Positions 1 to 12,469 of a stretch of 64,000 bases of DNA are shown here, in pieces. The stretch is from Paramyrothecium sp. XJ0827 (Eukaryota; Ascomycota; Sordariomycetes; Hypocreales; Stachybotryaceae): NCBI GenBank assembly GCA_020881915.1, contig JAJFPB010000003.1, positions 3,844,001 to 3,908,000 of the forward strand, in the 5' to 3' direction. Numbering within the stretch: position 1 is the stretch's first letter; each line of letters begins with the position of its first letter. The position numbers and the translations under genes are program-made. The notes under the pieces were generated by a model. That model was given only the letters and a program-made list of their open reading frames with translations. It was not told where the DNA came from and ran no database searches.

Positions 1-3000
1 GACAAACAATACGGAAGTTGTAGATGGCCGGGGAACGGCGACAATCACAGTTGCAGTGCCATCAGGGCTGGAAGGTGGGTTAGTCACGGTGTTGGGCCCG
101 CTCAAGCCATCATTTGTAACAGTGATCGTAGTGAAAGCGGCATACGATGGTGTCACCGAGCCTGAAGGAAGAGGGACTGCCACAATGACGGTGCCTGTGC
201 CTCCAGGGGTCCGCGGAGGTTGCGTGAGCGTGTTGGTAGCAGTGAGGCCGGCATTGGTAACCGTGACTGTCGTGTACGAATCCGTGACGGAGGACGTGCC
301 AGATGTGGAGGCGCTTGTGGATGTGGGCCTTGGTACAGCAACCACAACAATTGCGGTGCCATCAGGGCTCGACGGTGGATTCGTAACCGTGTTTGGTGCT
401 GTCAAACCGTCGTTTGTTACCGTGATGGTAGTGAAAGCACTATATGTCAGCGTTGACGAGCCAGATGGAACAGGAACTGCAACGATCACAGTACCAGTAC
501 CTCCGGGTGTGATAGGTGTCTGTGTCACAGTATTGGTGGTTGTGAGACCTCCATTCGTCACAGTGACAGTAGTATATGAATCTGACACAGTTGCGGATGT
601 TGTTGTTGTGGTCTTGGCGCCTGGGACCGCAACTATGACGGTGGCCGTTCCATCAGGACCAGGAGGATACGTGATGGTGTTGGGTGTCGAAAGTGCCGGG
701 TCTGTAACGGTAGAAGTCGTGAAAGCCCTTGCTGGTGTTGGCGTGGGTGATCCAGACGGCAATGGCACAGCAACAATGACTGTCCCTGTGCCACCAGGCG
801 TAGTTGGCGGATTCGTAAGGGTATTTGGACTCATGAGTGCTGGGTCAGTGATAGTGACGGTTGTGAATACAGCAGGAACTGTGGTTGAGGCTCCAATAGA
901 CGTTGTACTGCTTGCGGCTGTGGTGCTTGCAGGAACGGCCACAATTACTGTAGCCTGCCCACCAGGAGTCGACGGAGGGTATGTTATAGTATTGGGGGTA
1001 GCAAGAGCTGGGTCTGTGACTGTGAGAGTAGTGTAGCTGCCAGGGGGTGTTGGCGTTGCCGAGCCTGACGGAAGAGGAACAGCAACAATTACAGTCCCGG
1101 TGCCTCCAGGAGTAACAGGGGGGTTTGTCAAAGTATTTGTCCTTGTCAGGCCAGGGTCCGTAACTGTGACTGTTGTGTATGCCACTGATTGTGTGGCCGA
1201 CGGTGTAAGAGAAGTTGTAGTAGCTGTCTTAGAAGCTGGCACGACTACAATAACAGTGGCTTGGCCACCAGGAGTTGATGGCGGATACGTGACAGTATTA
1301 GGAGCCGAGATGTTTGCATCTGTAATAGTAGTTGTGGTGTAGCTTCCAGGAGGTGTCGGAGTGGGTGACCCAGATGGCAGAGGGACTGCAATAATCACGG
1401 TTCCTGTTCCGCCTGCACTCGTTGGTGGGTTGGTAAGAGTGTTGGTAGTAGAAATTCCGGGGTCCGTGATAGTAACAGTTGTGAAAGCCGCAGAAACCGT
1501 AGACGTGTCTGAGGATATCGTGGTGGGACTTGTTGCAGACACGGAAGCTGGTACAGCCACAAGGACGGTGCCTGGGCCACCTGGGGTGGAGGGAGGCAAT
1601 GTGACTGTATTAGGCCTTGTAATTGCCGGGTCTGTAATTGTGGAAGTAATGAAGCTCCCAGGGGACGCGGGCGTTGAGGACCCCGAAGGAACTGGAATAG
1701 CAACAATCACAGTGCCTGTTCCTCCTGGGGTGGTTGGAGGGTTGGTAAGCGTATTGGGGCTTGTGAGGCCTGCGTCTGTTACGGTAACTGTTGTATAAGA
1801 GGCAGGGAGCGCACTTGAGGTAGCGGCAGGAACTGCAACAATCACTGTTGCTTGGCCTCCAGGGGTTGAGGGAGGGTAAGTGACTGTATTCGGCGTCGAC
1901 AAAGCTGGGTTCGTCACTGTTAATGTTGTAAAGCTGCCTGGTGGAGTAGGACTGGGTGATCCAGATGGTAGTGGGACGGCTACTATCACTGTGCCTGTGC
2001 CGCCTGGTGTGACAGGTGGCTGAGTCAAGATGTTGGTGCTGCTCAGTCCCAGGTTGGTCACAGTCACTGTTGTGTAGATTGCAGCCTCTGTTGTTGACGT
2101 TGTTCGGGCAAGGGGAACTGCGATAATGACAGTAGCTGGGCCACCTGTGCTGGCCGGAGGGTAAGTGATTGTATTCGGCGTTGATAAACCAGGATCCGTG
2201 ACAGTCAGTGTAACGAAGCTGCTTGGCGGCGTGGGTGTCGGCGATCCAGAGGGCAGCGGAATGGCTACGATGACAGTACCAGTACCTCCCGGTGTTGCCG
2301 GGGGGTTTGTAAGGGTGTTGGGGCTTGTCAGACCTGGGTCTGTAATTGTAACTGTTGTGTATGTGGCCGGCGAAAGGCTCGACGTGGTTGTCGAGGGAGG
2401 GACTGCCACGATAACGATCGCGGTTCCGCCGGGAGTCGAGGGAGGGTACGTGATAGTGTTCGGCCCATTGAGACCTGTGTTTGTAACAGTTACTGTCGTG
2501 AAAGCAGCCGGCGCCGAGGGAGTTGGCGATCCAGATGGTAATGGAACAGCTACAATGACAGTTCCCGTGCCTCCTGGGGTTGCCGGGTAGGTCAACGTAT
2601 TGGTGGTGCTAAGACCTGCATTGGTGACTGTGACAGTGGTGTAAGGCAAGGCCAGAGACAGCGCGGACGCGGTAGATGACTCTGTTGAGGGCGGGACGCC
2701 AACAATTACGGTACCGACGCCTCCCGGTGTCGAAGGCGGGTACGTAATGGTGTTCGCAGCAGTGAGGGCCGGGTCCGTAAATGTGACTGTTGTAAGAGAG
2801 GATGGCGACGCCGGAGTGCTCGCACCGGACGGCAGGGGCACAGCGATGATGACAGTTCCAGTGCCTCCTGGTGTTTTTGGCGGGTAGGTGAGTGTGTTTG
2901 TCGTGCTCAGGCCAATATTCGTGACCGTAATTGTGTTGAAGGGCGTCGGCGTAGGCGTCACGGACGTTGCAGAGGTAGTCGGTGGCAAAGCCACAATAAC

Positions 3001-6000
3001 TGTTCCCGTGCCGCCTGGGGTAGCTGGTGGAATAGTTATTGTGTTCGGTGCCGTCAAGCCTGGATCTGTGAATGACACAGTTGTCAAGGCGCTGATAGCA
3101 GCCGGACTTGGAGACCCTGATGGCACCGGAATGGCAACGACAACAGTACCAGTGCCGCCTGGCGTCGCAGGAGGGTAGGTGAGAGAATTCGTCGTACTGA
3201 GCCCAGCATCGGTCACAGTAACAGTGGCGAACCTGGCTCGGGGGCGCACGACAATCACAGTGGCTGTTCCACCTTGGGTAGTAGCAGGGATCGTGATTGT
3301 GTTAGGCTCAGTGAGACTATCATCTGTTAGGGTGAGAGTTGTAGTAGGTCCAGTTATGGTAGGCGTTGCCGACCCGGATGGGAGCGGGAGCGCAACAATA
3401 ACAGTGCCAGTGCCTCCCGGCGTACTTGGTGGCTGCGTTACAGTGTTAGGGCTCGTCAGGCCGACGTTAGTTACTGTAACAGTTGTGTACGCAGCTGCTA
3501 CCGCAGATGTAGTCGCAGTCGAGACAATAGCAGCCGGTGTTGTGGTTGGGCGTGGTACTGCAACGATAACCGTGGCAGTCTCACCGGGTGCTGTTGCAGG
3601 TCTGGTGATTGTATTAGGTGCCGCTATACTATCATCAGTAACTGTAATAGTTGTGGTTGGGCCGCTGATACTAGGCGACGGTGAACCAGATGGTAATGGC
3701 ACGGCTACAATTACTGTACCCGTGCCTCCTGGCGTTGTAGGCGGCTGGGTTAACGTGTTGGGGCTAGTGAGGCCAGGGTTAGTTACAGTAACAGTGGTGT
3801 ATGCATTCGTGACCGATGTAGTAGCTGCAGATGTTGATGTAGGCCGTGGGACAACTACGATAACTGTTGCCGTGTCTCCAGGCCTAGTGGCTGGGTTGGT
3901 GATAGTGTTTGGAGCGTCACCAGTAATTGTAACAGTTGTAGTAGGCCCTGTAATGGAGGGCGTAGGAGAGCCTGATGGCAATGGAATAGCGATGATAACC
4001 GTGGCAGTGCCTCCAAGTGTTGCAGGTGGTTGTGTTATGGTATTAGGCCCAGTAAGTCCAGGGTTGGTAACTGTGATCGTTGTTGTTGCGACTGGAGTGG
4101 GTGCCTCCGTTGATGTAGCAAGAGATGTTGTCCTTGGAACAGCCACAATTACAGTTGCTGTACCTCCTGGCGTAGTCGCTGGGTTTGTAATAGTGTTAGG
4201 GGCAGTCAAGCCATCTCCGGTTACTGTAATTGTTGTTGTAGGACCCGTTATTGAGGGTGTGGGTGATCCTGAGGGTAAAGGCACAGCAACAATTACAGTA
4301 GCAGTACCGCCGGGAGTGGCAGGTGGCTGTGTCAATGTATTAGGACTCGTGAGGCCCACATTCGTCACAGTAATTGTGGTAGTCGGAACTGGTGTCGGTG
4401 CCATGGCCATAGTTGTTGACCTCGGCACAGCTACAATTACAGTTGCCGTATCGCCCGGCACCGTGGCCGGGTTAGTGATCGTGTTCGGAGCCGTGAGGCC
4501 ATCACCAGTGATAGTGATCGTGGTTGTTGGGCCGGTAATAGTGGGCGTAGGCGATCCGGAAGGCAAGGGAATAGCCACAATTACAGTAACAGTACCACCG
4601 GGGGTTGCAGGAGGCTGGGCTAACGTATTAGGGCTCGTTAAACCAGGGTTAGTTACTGTGATAGTAGTAGTTGCTACAGGCGTGGGCGCCAGGGATGTAG
4701 TTGTTGCCCTTGGAACAGCGACGATAACAGTAGCTGTGCCTCCAGGGCTAGTTGCTGGGTTAGTGATCGTGTTCGGGGTTGTGAGGCCATCATCAGTGAT
4801 TGTAATTGTAGTTGTTGGTCCCGTAATAGTGGGTGAAGGCGATCCAGATGGTAACGGAACAGCAATAATCACAGTAGCAGTGCCGCCGGGAGTTGCAGGA
4901 GGTTGCGTCAGTGTATTCGGACTTGTCAGGCCGACATTTGTGACCGTAATAGTAGTTGTGGCTGCTGGGGTGAGAGTGCTGGATACGGGAGTCGATCTGG
5001 GAACGGCGACAATAACAGTAGCAGTCCCGCCGGGGCCAGTAGCCGGGTTGGTAATGGTATTAGGAGCAGTGAGGCCATCGTCTGTAATAGTGATCGTAGT
5101 TGTCGGCCCAAATGCTGAAGGCGTGGGGCTTCCGGAGGGCAAAGGCACGGCGACGATAACCGTGGCAGTTCCTCCTGGCGTAGCCGGGGGCTGGGTCAGC
5201 GTGTTTGGGCTCGTCAGACCAGCATTGGTCACCGTAATTGTGGTTGTTGCGACTGGCGCCACGGAGCCGGACAAGGTGGTGGGGGTCCTAGGCACAACTA
5301 CGATAACAGTAGCAGTCCCTCCAGGACCAGTAGCTGGGTTGGTGATAGTGTTGGGAGCAGTAATGCCATCGCCCGTGAAAGTAACTGTTGTGACTGGTCC
5401 AGAAAAGGAGGGCGTAGGGCTTCCAGAAGGAAGAGGCACAGCTATGATAACAACCTCAGTTCCACCTGGTGTAGTAGGCGGTTGCGTCACGGTGTTGGTG
5501 GTGCTGAGTCCGACATTAGTCACCGTGATAGTTGTCCTCGCCCCAGGGGTAATCTGAGTGGCAGGGCCTGTGGTCGTCGAGGCACTTGTCTGTGGCGGCA
5601 GGGCAACAATCACTGTCGCAGTGCCACCCGTTACCGTTGCTGGGTTCGTGATCGTGTTCGGCGCAGTCAGAGCGGGATCAGTGAAGGTGATTGTAGTTGT
5701 GGGGCCAGCAAATGATACTGTTGATGAGCCGGAAGGAACGGGAATAGCGACGATCACGGTACCGGTGCCTCCTGGTGTTGCTGGCGGTTGGGTAAGCGTG
5801 TTTGGACTCGTCAAGCCGGCGTTCGTGACAGTGATCGTCGAGTACCCTGCAGGTGTTGGCTGTGAGGTGATGGCGGCTGAGGACGTTGTTGTTGGCCGCG
5901 GCAGAGCGACGATTACTGTCGCCGTGCCGCCCGGCGTTGTAGCTGGGTTTGTAATTGTATTCGGCGACGTAATTCCAGCATCTGTGTAAGTAATCGTCGT

Positions 6001-9000
6001 TGTCGGCCCAGTGATTGAAGGTGCTGCTGAGCCAGATGGGAGTGGTACAGCTATGATGACAGTGGCTATACCCCCTGCGGTTCCTGGTGGTTGCGTGAGT
6101 GTATTAGTAGTGCTAAGTCCAACATTTGTGACGGTAATTGTGGTGAACCCAGCAGGTCCAGCAGTTGCAGTCGTCGTGGTAGGCAGAGGCACTCCTACAA
6201 TGACCGTGGCTGTGCCACCAGGTCCAGTTGCTGGATTTGTAATAGTATTTGGCGATGCAAGCGCAGGGTCTGTGAATGTAATCGTAGTAGTGGGACCTGT
6301 GATCGAGGCAATGGATGAGCCAGAAGGCAGAGGAACTGCAACGATAACTGTGCCTGTTCCGCCCGGCGTGACAGGGGGCTGTGTGAGAGTGTTAGGGCTC
6401 GTGAGGCCAGGATCGGTGACAGTAATAGTTGTATAGGTAGCGGACACGGTTGTGGATGTCCTGGGTGGTGGCACGACTACGACAACTGTCGCTGTGTCGC
6501 CGTCTATGGTGGCGGGCTTCGTGATTGTATTTGGTGCCGTGATATTTGGATCTGTGGCAGTGACTGTTGTTGTCGGACCTGTGACAGAAGCTATCTGCGA
6601 CCCAGAGGGCAACGGTATCGCAACGATGACTGTACCTGTGCCGCCTGGTATGGCCGGAGGCTGCGTGACTGTGTTGGGGCTCGTCAAGCCAGCATTCGTG
6701 ACGGTGATTGTTGTATACACAGCCGAAGCGGTGGATGTTGTCGTGACGGGTGGAGGGACGGCAACAATCACGGTCGCTGTCTGGCCAGGTGCCGTTGCTG
6801 GGTTCGTAATTGTGTTCGGTGCCGTGATCCCCGGAGCCGTAAACGTGATGGTTGTGGTCGGGCCTGAAATTGTCGGAGTTGGTGATCCAGACGGAAGCGG
6901 GACAGCCACGATGACGGTTCCTGGTCCGCCTGCCGGACCGGGAGGCTGCGTGATGGTGTTGGGGCTCGTGAGACCGACATTGGTAACAGTTACAGTTGCA
7001 TATGTAGCCGATGTTGTGGACGTCGCCGGGGCTGGCACGGCAACAATTACAGTTGCGGTTTGTCCGGGACCGGCGGCAGGGTTGGTGACCGTATTCGGGG
7101 CGGTAATACCAGGATCGGTGACTGTTATAGTTGTGGTCGGACCCGAAAACACTGAAGGCGTCGGCGAGCCAGACGGTAGTGGCACGGCGACGATAACTGT
7201 GCCAGTTCCACCCGGCGTAGCTGGCGGCTGCGTCAGAGTGTTCGGGCTTGTTAAGCCAGGATTTGTAACAGTTATAGTCGAATAGATAGCCGGTGCCGCA
7301 GAGGTCGTGGACGCGGGACCCGGAGAGGTTGTTGATGCAGGTACTGCAACAATAACAGTTGCTGTTTGTCCAGGGCCAGCAGCAGGGTTCGTGACTGTGT
7401 TGGGGGCTGCAATTCCGGGGTCCGTGACTGTAATGGTAGTTGTTGGACCAGAAAATATTGAAGGCGTCGGCGAGCCAGAGGGCACCGGCACGGCGACAAT
7501 GACTGTGCCGGTCCCACCGGGCGTGACCGGTGGTTGCGTGAGTGTATTAGGGGCCGTGAGACCAGCATTAGTCACAGTTATCGTTGTGTACACAGCCGAG
7601 AGGGCGGAGGTAGATGTCGTTGGTACGGGAACTGCTACAATTACAGTTGCAGTTTGCCCTGGTCCAGCAGCAGGATTCGTCACTGTATTAGGAGCCGTCA
7701 GTCCCGGGTTCGTAACCGTGATTGTGATTGTTGGGCCGGCAAAGACGGTTGGTGTGGGCGATCCGGATGGCAAGGGCACGGCCACAATAACGGTGCCGGT
7801 TCCTCCAGGGGTTGTTGGCGGTTGTGTGAGTGTATTGGGGCTTGTAAGGCCTGCATTCGTTACAGTGATGGTCGTGTATACAGCCGAGGGCGTCGACGTA
7901 GATGTCGTCGGCACAGGCACTGCTACAATGACGGTAGCGGTTTGCCCTGGTCCAGCAGCGGGATTGGTGACTGTGTTAGGTGCCGTGAGCCCTGCGTTCG
8001 TGACGGTGATTGTGGTTGTGGGGCCTGCAAACACAGTCGGCGACGGTGATCCGGAAGGCAAAGGTAAGGCCACAATAACCGTCCCAGTTCCACCAGGGGT
8101 TGTGGGTGGTTGTGTTAGAGTGTTAGGCGCACTCAGGCCCGGGTTTGTGACAGTTATTGTGGTGAAAACAGCTGAGGGAGTTGTGGCAGTGGAAACGGTC
8201 GATGTAGGCAGAGGGACAGCCACAATGACAGTCGCCGTCTGCCCTGGTCCTGCAGCAGGATTCGTGACGGTATTAGGTGCTGTTATCCCGGCGTTCGTGA
8301 CAGTAATTGTTGTCGTTGGGCCTGCAAATACAGTCGGCGACGGCGATCCGGAGGGCAAAGGCAAGGCCACAATAACCGTTCCAGTTCCACCAGGGGTTGT
8401 GGGCGGTTGCGTCAATGTGTTAGGAGCAGTGAGTCCGGGATTCGTGACGGTTATTGTCGTAAACACAGCTGAGGCGGTTGTGGTTGTTGGGATTGGAGGG
8501 ACTGCCACGATAACAGTCGCAGTTTGCCCAGGTCCGGCAGCAGGGTTTGTCACGGTATTAGGTGCCGTGATGCCAGGGTTTGTGAAGGTAATTGTCGTCG
8601 TGGGGCCCGAGAAGACTGACGGGGATGGTGATCCAGAAGGCAGCGGCAGAGCAACAATAACTGTACCAGTACCGCCCGGCGTTGCGGGTGGCTGCGAAAG
8701 GGTATTGGGGTTTACGAGTCCGACATTGGTCACCGTGATCGTTGTAAAACTATCAGACACAGTCATCACAGACGATGTCGTAGTCGCCCGAGGTACGACC
8801 ACAATGACAGTCGCGGTGCCACCAGGTGCGGTGGCCGGGTTCGTCAAAGTGTTTGGCGCCGTTACGGCAGGGTCAGTGATCGTCACCGTGCTTGTTGGCC
8901 CTGTGATTGATGGCGTAGGCGACCCAGATGGTAGCGGGACGGCGACATAGACCGTTGCTGTTCCACCAGGTGTCTGGGGCGGGTACGTGATCGTGTTCGG

Positions 9001-12000
9001 GTTCAACAAGCCAGCATTGGCCACCGTGATGGTTGTGAAAGCAGCAGGTCCTACACTTGTTGTGGTGGCGGCTGCACTTGCGACTCCAGTGCCCGCGGGG
9101 ACGGCAATAATCACAGTGTTGGTGCCGCCGGGGCTCGTGGCAGTGTACGTGACAGTCACTGGGGTAGAGATTCCAGTGTTGGTCACGGTGACGGTAGTGA
9201 CAGGGCCAGCCAATGCAGGCGAAGTGGTAGTAAGGACGGGGGGCACAGCAATAATGACCGTAGCCGTCCCGCCCGGGCTGGATGGTGGGACTGTAATGGT
9301 CCTTGGGGCAGTTAAATCATTATTCGTGACAGTGGTGCTGGTGAAGCCAGCAAAGGTTTGAGGCGGTGCTCCAGACGTAGCCGGGACTGCAACAACAACG
9401 GTCGAAGTGCCACCAGGTGTCGATGGCGGCAATGTGATAGTCTGAGGGGTGGTCAGGCCATTGTTGGTGACTGTCACGACTGTCGATGGCCCTTGAGACG
9501 TGGTGGCCGCGGCCAGGGTAGTGGCAGGCGGGACAGCAATAATGACCGTGGCCGTGCCATCAGAGCTGGCTGGAGGCAACGTGATGGTCCTCGTCCCTGT
9601 TAATCCGTCGTTCGTCACAGTCGTGGAAGTGAAGCCAGCAAAGGTCTGAGGGGGTGCTCCAGAAGTGGCTGGAACGGCGACGACAACAGTCGAGGTGCCA
9701 CCGGGTGTTGAAGGCGGTAGCGTAATGGTCTGAGGAGCAGTGAGGCCGCCGTTGGTGACTGTCACTAGTGTCGAAGGCCCTCGCGAAGTGGTGGCTGAGG
9801 TCGTAGCACCGGGAACAGCAACGATGAGAGTGCCTGTGCCACCGGGTGTTGAAGGGGGCAGTGTGATGAACTGCGTGCTCACCAGCGCAGGATCCGTGAT
9901 TGTTGCCGTTGCGAGCGGTCCAGCAAAGGGAGTCTCGGAGGCACCAGATGAAAGAGGAACGCCGATAACCACCGTTGAGGTGCCACCAGGTGTGGATGGG
10001 GGCAGCGTAAACGTCACGCGAGATCTAAAGCCTGAGTTCGAGATTGTCACCGTGGTCACAGGGCCAGCTGTCACGATGTTGGTTCCGGTTGAGGACACGC
10101 CTGGAGATACCAGCGCAGCAGGACCACCGGGAGACGTGACGGGGCCGGACCCAGTCGCACCGGACACAGTCATCCCCCCGGGCGAAGTAGAACCCGCGCC
10201 CACAGCATTACTGGGAGGCAGCGCAACAATCATCGTTGCTGGGTCACCCAGCCGAGCGGGGGCGAAGGTGTAGGTCGTCGCCGCCGTGAGACTGCCATCA
10301 GTCACAGTGTATGCCGCCGTTGTCGTTGCAGAGATGGGCGCACTTGGTGCTCCCGACGCGGGGGGCACAGCGATGATGGCAGTGGCAGGGTCACCTGCTC
10401 GTGCAGGCGGTAGAGTATACGTCCTTGGGCTAGTGAGGCTTCCGTCAGTGAGGGTGATGGATGTCGTCGAAGCTGCCGAGATGGGCGGGCTTGAGGCACC
10501 GGGGCCAGGCGGTCTCGCAACAATCATCGTTGCTGGGTCACCCAGCCGGGCGGGGGCGAAGGTGTAGGTTGTTGCCGCCGTGAGACTGCCATCAGTTACA
10601 GTGTATGCCGCCGTTGTCGTTGCAGAGATGGGCGCACTGGGTGCTCCCGACGCGGGGGGTACAGCAATGATGGCAGTGGCAGGGTCACCTGCCCGTGCGG
10701 GCGGCAAAACGTACGTCCTGGGGCTCGTAATACTGCCATCTGTGAGAGTGATAGATGTTGTCGAGGCGGCTGAGTTGAGCGCGCTCGACGTACCAGGGCT
10801 AGGCGGCCCTGCAACAATGATTGTCGCTGGGTCGCCCGCCCGAGCGGGCGGGATTGTGAATGTCTGCGGTGAGGTCAGGCTACCATCAGCCAGGATGATG
10901 GATGTCGTCGAGCCTGCTGATAGTGGTGGGCTAGTCGAGCCACCCGGAGCCGGCGGCACAGCAATGATCGCAGTGGCCGGATCACCCTGTTTAGCTGGAG
11001 GCACAATGATAGTGCGAGGGCTCGTCAAGCTACCGTCCGTCACGGTAATAGACGATGTTGAGGACGCGGAAATAGGCCCGGCGGTGGATCCGCCTCCAGA
11101 GGCTGGCGGGACGGCAACAAGAACCGTTGCGGCATCGCCGGGCTTTGATGGGGGAATGGTGAACGTCCTTGGGCTCGTGAGGCCTCCGTCTGTGACTGTG
11201 AGCGAAGTCGTCGATCCAGCAGAGATCTGGGACGTAGTAGCTCCCACATTGCTGCCGGGAACAGCAACGAGCACTGTCTCGGGGTCGCCTTGGCGGGACG
11301 GTGGGATCCTGAATGTCTTGGGAGCTGCGAGGCTGTTGTCGGTCAGGGTGATGGAAGTGGTAGAGACAGCAGAGATTGGTGCGCTCGTCGCGGCGCCAGG
11401 ACTCTGTAAACCAGGCCTTGAGCTCGGAGGCACGGCAACGATGACCGTACCGGGGCCTCCTGGCTGTGAGGGAGGGTAGGTGATGGTCTGTGGACTAGTG
11501 AGACCGTCATTTGTGATAGTAATCGTGGTAACAGGGCCGCCGAAGCCCGGAGGAAGATCAGTTTGTTGGCCGCCAATCGGTGGGACAGCTACGATGACGG
11601 TTCCCTTGTTGCCTCCAGTTGGAGGAACGTACGTGATGGTCCTCGGGCTCGTCAGTCCGTTATCCGTCACAGTAATCGTGGTGTAGTCTCCACTGCCACC
11701 GGCACCGCGCGAGGGCACATTCACAATGACAGTGCCCGTTTCACCAGGCTTGGACGGAGGCAGCGTCTGGACGTTTGGCTGCGTGAGACCATCCTGTACA
11801 CGGGTGATGGTGGTGTAAACTGGTGGAACATATCCAGGAGGCACCTCTACAACTACCCTGCCCGTTCCATTGGGCCTGGAAGGACCCTGAGTCCTGGTCT
11901 GAGGCTCCGCCAAGCCATTTCTTGTCCGTGTTGTGGTCGTATACGGACCATAGAAGGGCGGGACTTCGACGAGGACAGTACCCGGACCACCAGGTTTCGA

Positions 12001-12080
12001 CGGTGGGAATGTCCTTGTGATTGGTTCCTCGAGTGAGCCATCCGTCGCCGTGACAGTGGTGAAAGGCCCCTTGAGTGTTT
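1..12080 (-). repeat. About 82 degenerate tandem units, mean about 147 bp (49 aa), coding on the minus strand
   Basis: The motif reading GTxTVIVAVP on the minus strand (plus-strand GTATITV) recurs every 130-165 bp from about 30 to about 11970; I counted roughly 82 occurrences by eye. All spacings keep the reading frame. Between about 3200 and 9000 two subtypes alternate, making a supra-repeat of about 290 bp: one has a GPTTTITVT start and a short linker, the other a YTTITVT start with a PLPSGS tail. Units at 10200-11400 form a third subfamily with TDGSLT cores and GDPAT before the VIVAVP-like end. Units nearest the N-terminus (11480-12080) are the most divergent. Confidence 0.9.
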
Positions 12081-12469
12081 TGAACGGAAGACGGCTTTAA
12101 CATTCAGTGTCAGCCACTGTGCAGTAAGGATGCTACGAAATCTACTGTTTTCATAAAGGGGGGGTGAGGGATCTGGTGAGCCAACCTGCTAAGAGTCAAC
12201 ACGGTGACAGACGTGTCTGTCACAACAGTGCTGATAGTTCGAGGCGCATTGGTGATGCGTAAGACGAGATCTGAGTTGATGACGATGTCCGTGTTATGCG
12301 GTACGTAGGTGCTAACGAGAATCGGCACCTGGTATTCGTACTCGACAGGTTGAACTTCGAAGACTTCGGGATTGGGGCAGTAATCCAGAGCTGGACGCTG
12401 TGGAAAGGCTCTTGCGAGCCCTGCCAGGGCCATCACGGCCGCCGTGGCCGTGGCCCTTGTCAGGCGCAT
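1..12469 (-). CDS. Giant secreted Thr/Val-rich tandem-repeat adhesin, 3' end beyond the window
   Basis: The ATG at 12469 opens a signal peptide (MRLTRATATAAVMALAGLARA), followed by a short unique region of about 75 residues with one Cys. I place one intron at 12095-12185 (donor GTTGGC, acceptor AAG, CTGAC branch site). The phases match: AG from exon 1 plus C from exon 2 makes a Ser codon. From 12094 to base 1 the minus frame looks open: I read the first 1 kb and many lines elsewhere without a stop. That gives 4126 residues and no C-terminus. The body is about 82 units of about 49 aa of the type TTITVTNxGLTSPNTLTQPP, then TPGGTGTVIVAVP and PLPSGS. The TVIVAVP core recalls the TVIVEVP-type ends of yeast flocculin and Als repeats. 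A role as a wall-bound adhesin is inference; the GPI or wall anchor would lie beyond the left edge. It is divergent from the GPI protein at 13406. The acceptor is non-consensus, so the exon junction is the weakest point. Confidence 0.82.
10223..10810 (-). repeat. Recent 294-bp direct duplication (two-unit module) inside the adhesin
   Basis: The block starting at 10223 recurs at 10517, an offset of exactly 294 bp (98 codons, two 49-aa units). The first 200 bp or so are nearly identical. Every difference I found in that stretch falls on the third base of a minus-frame codon and is silent (for example GCT/GCC, ACG/ACA, GTG/GTA, ATC/ATT). Further along most differences are also silent, with a few replacements. 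This supports the minus frame as the real one and shows that modules spread in pairs. Confidence 0.85.

Noticed and set aside
56..11700. Series of plus-strand open frames coding Val/Gly/Pro repeats (up to 792 codons)
   Set aside because: They are interrupted by stops every few hundred bases and lack an ATG start or signal peptide. The opposite frame looks continuous for 12 kb, starts with a signal peptide, and shows silent-site divergence. They are antisense shadows.
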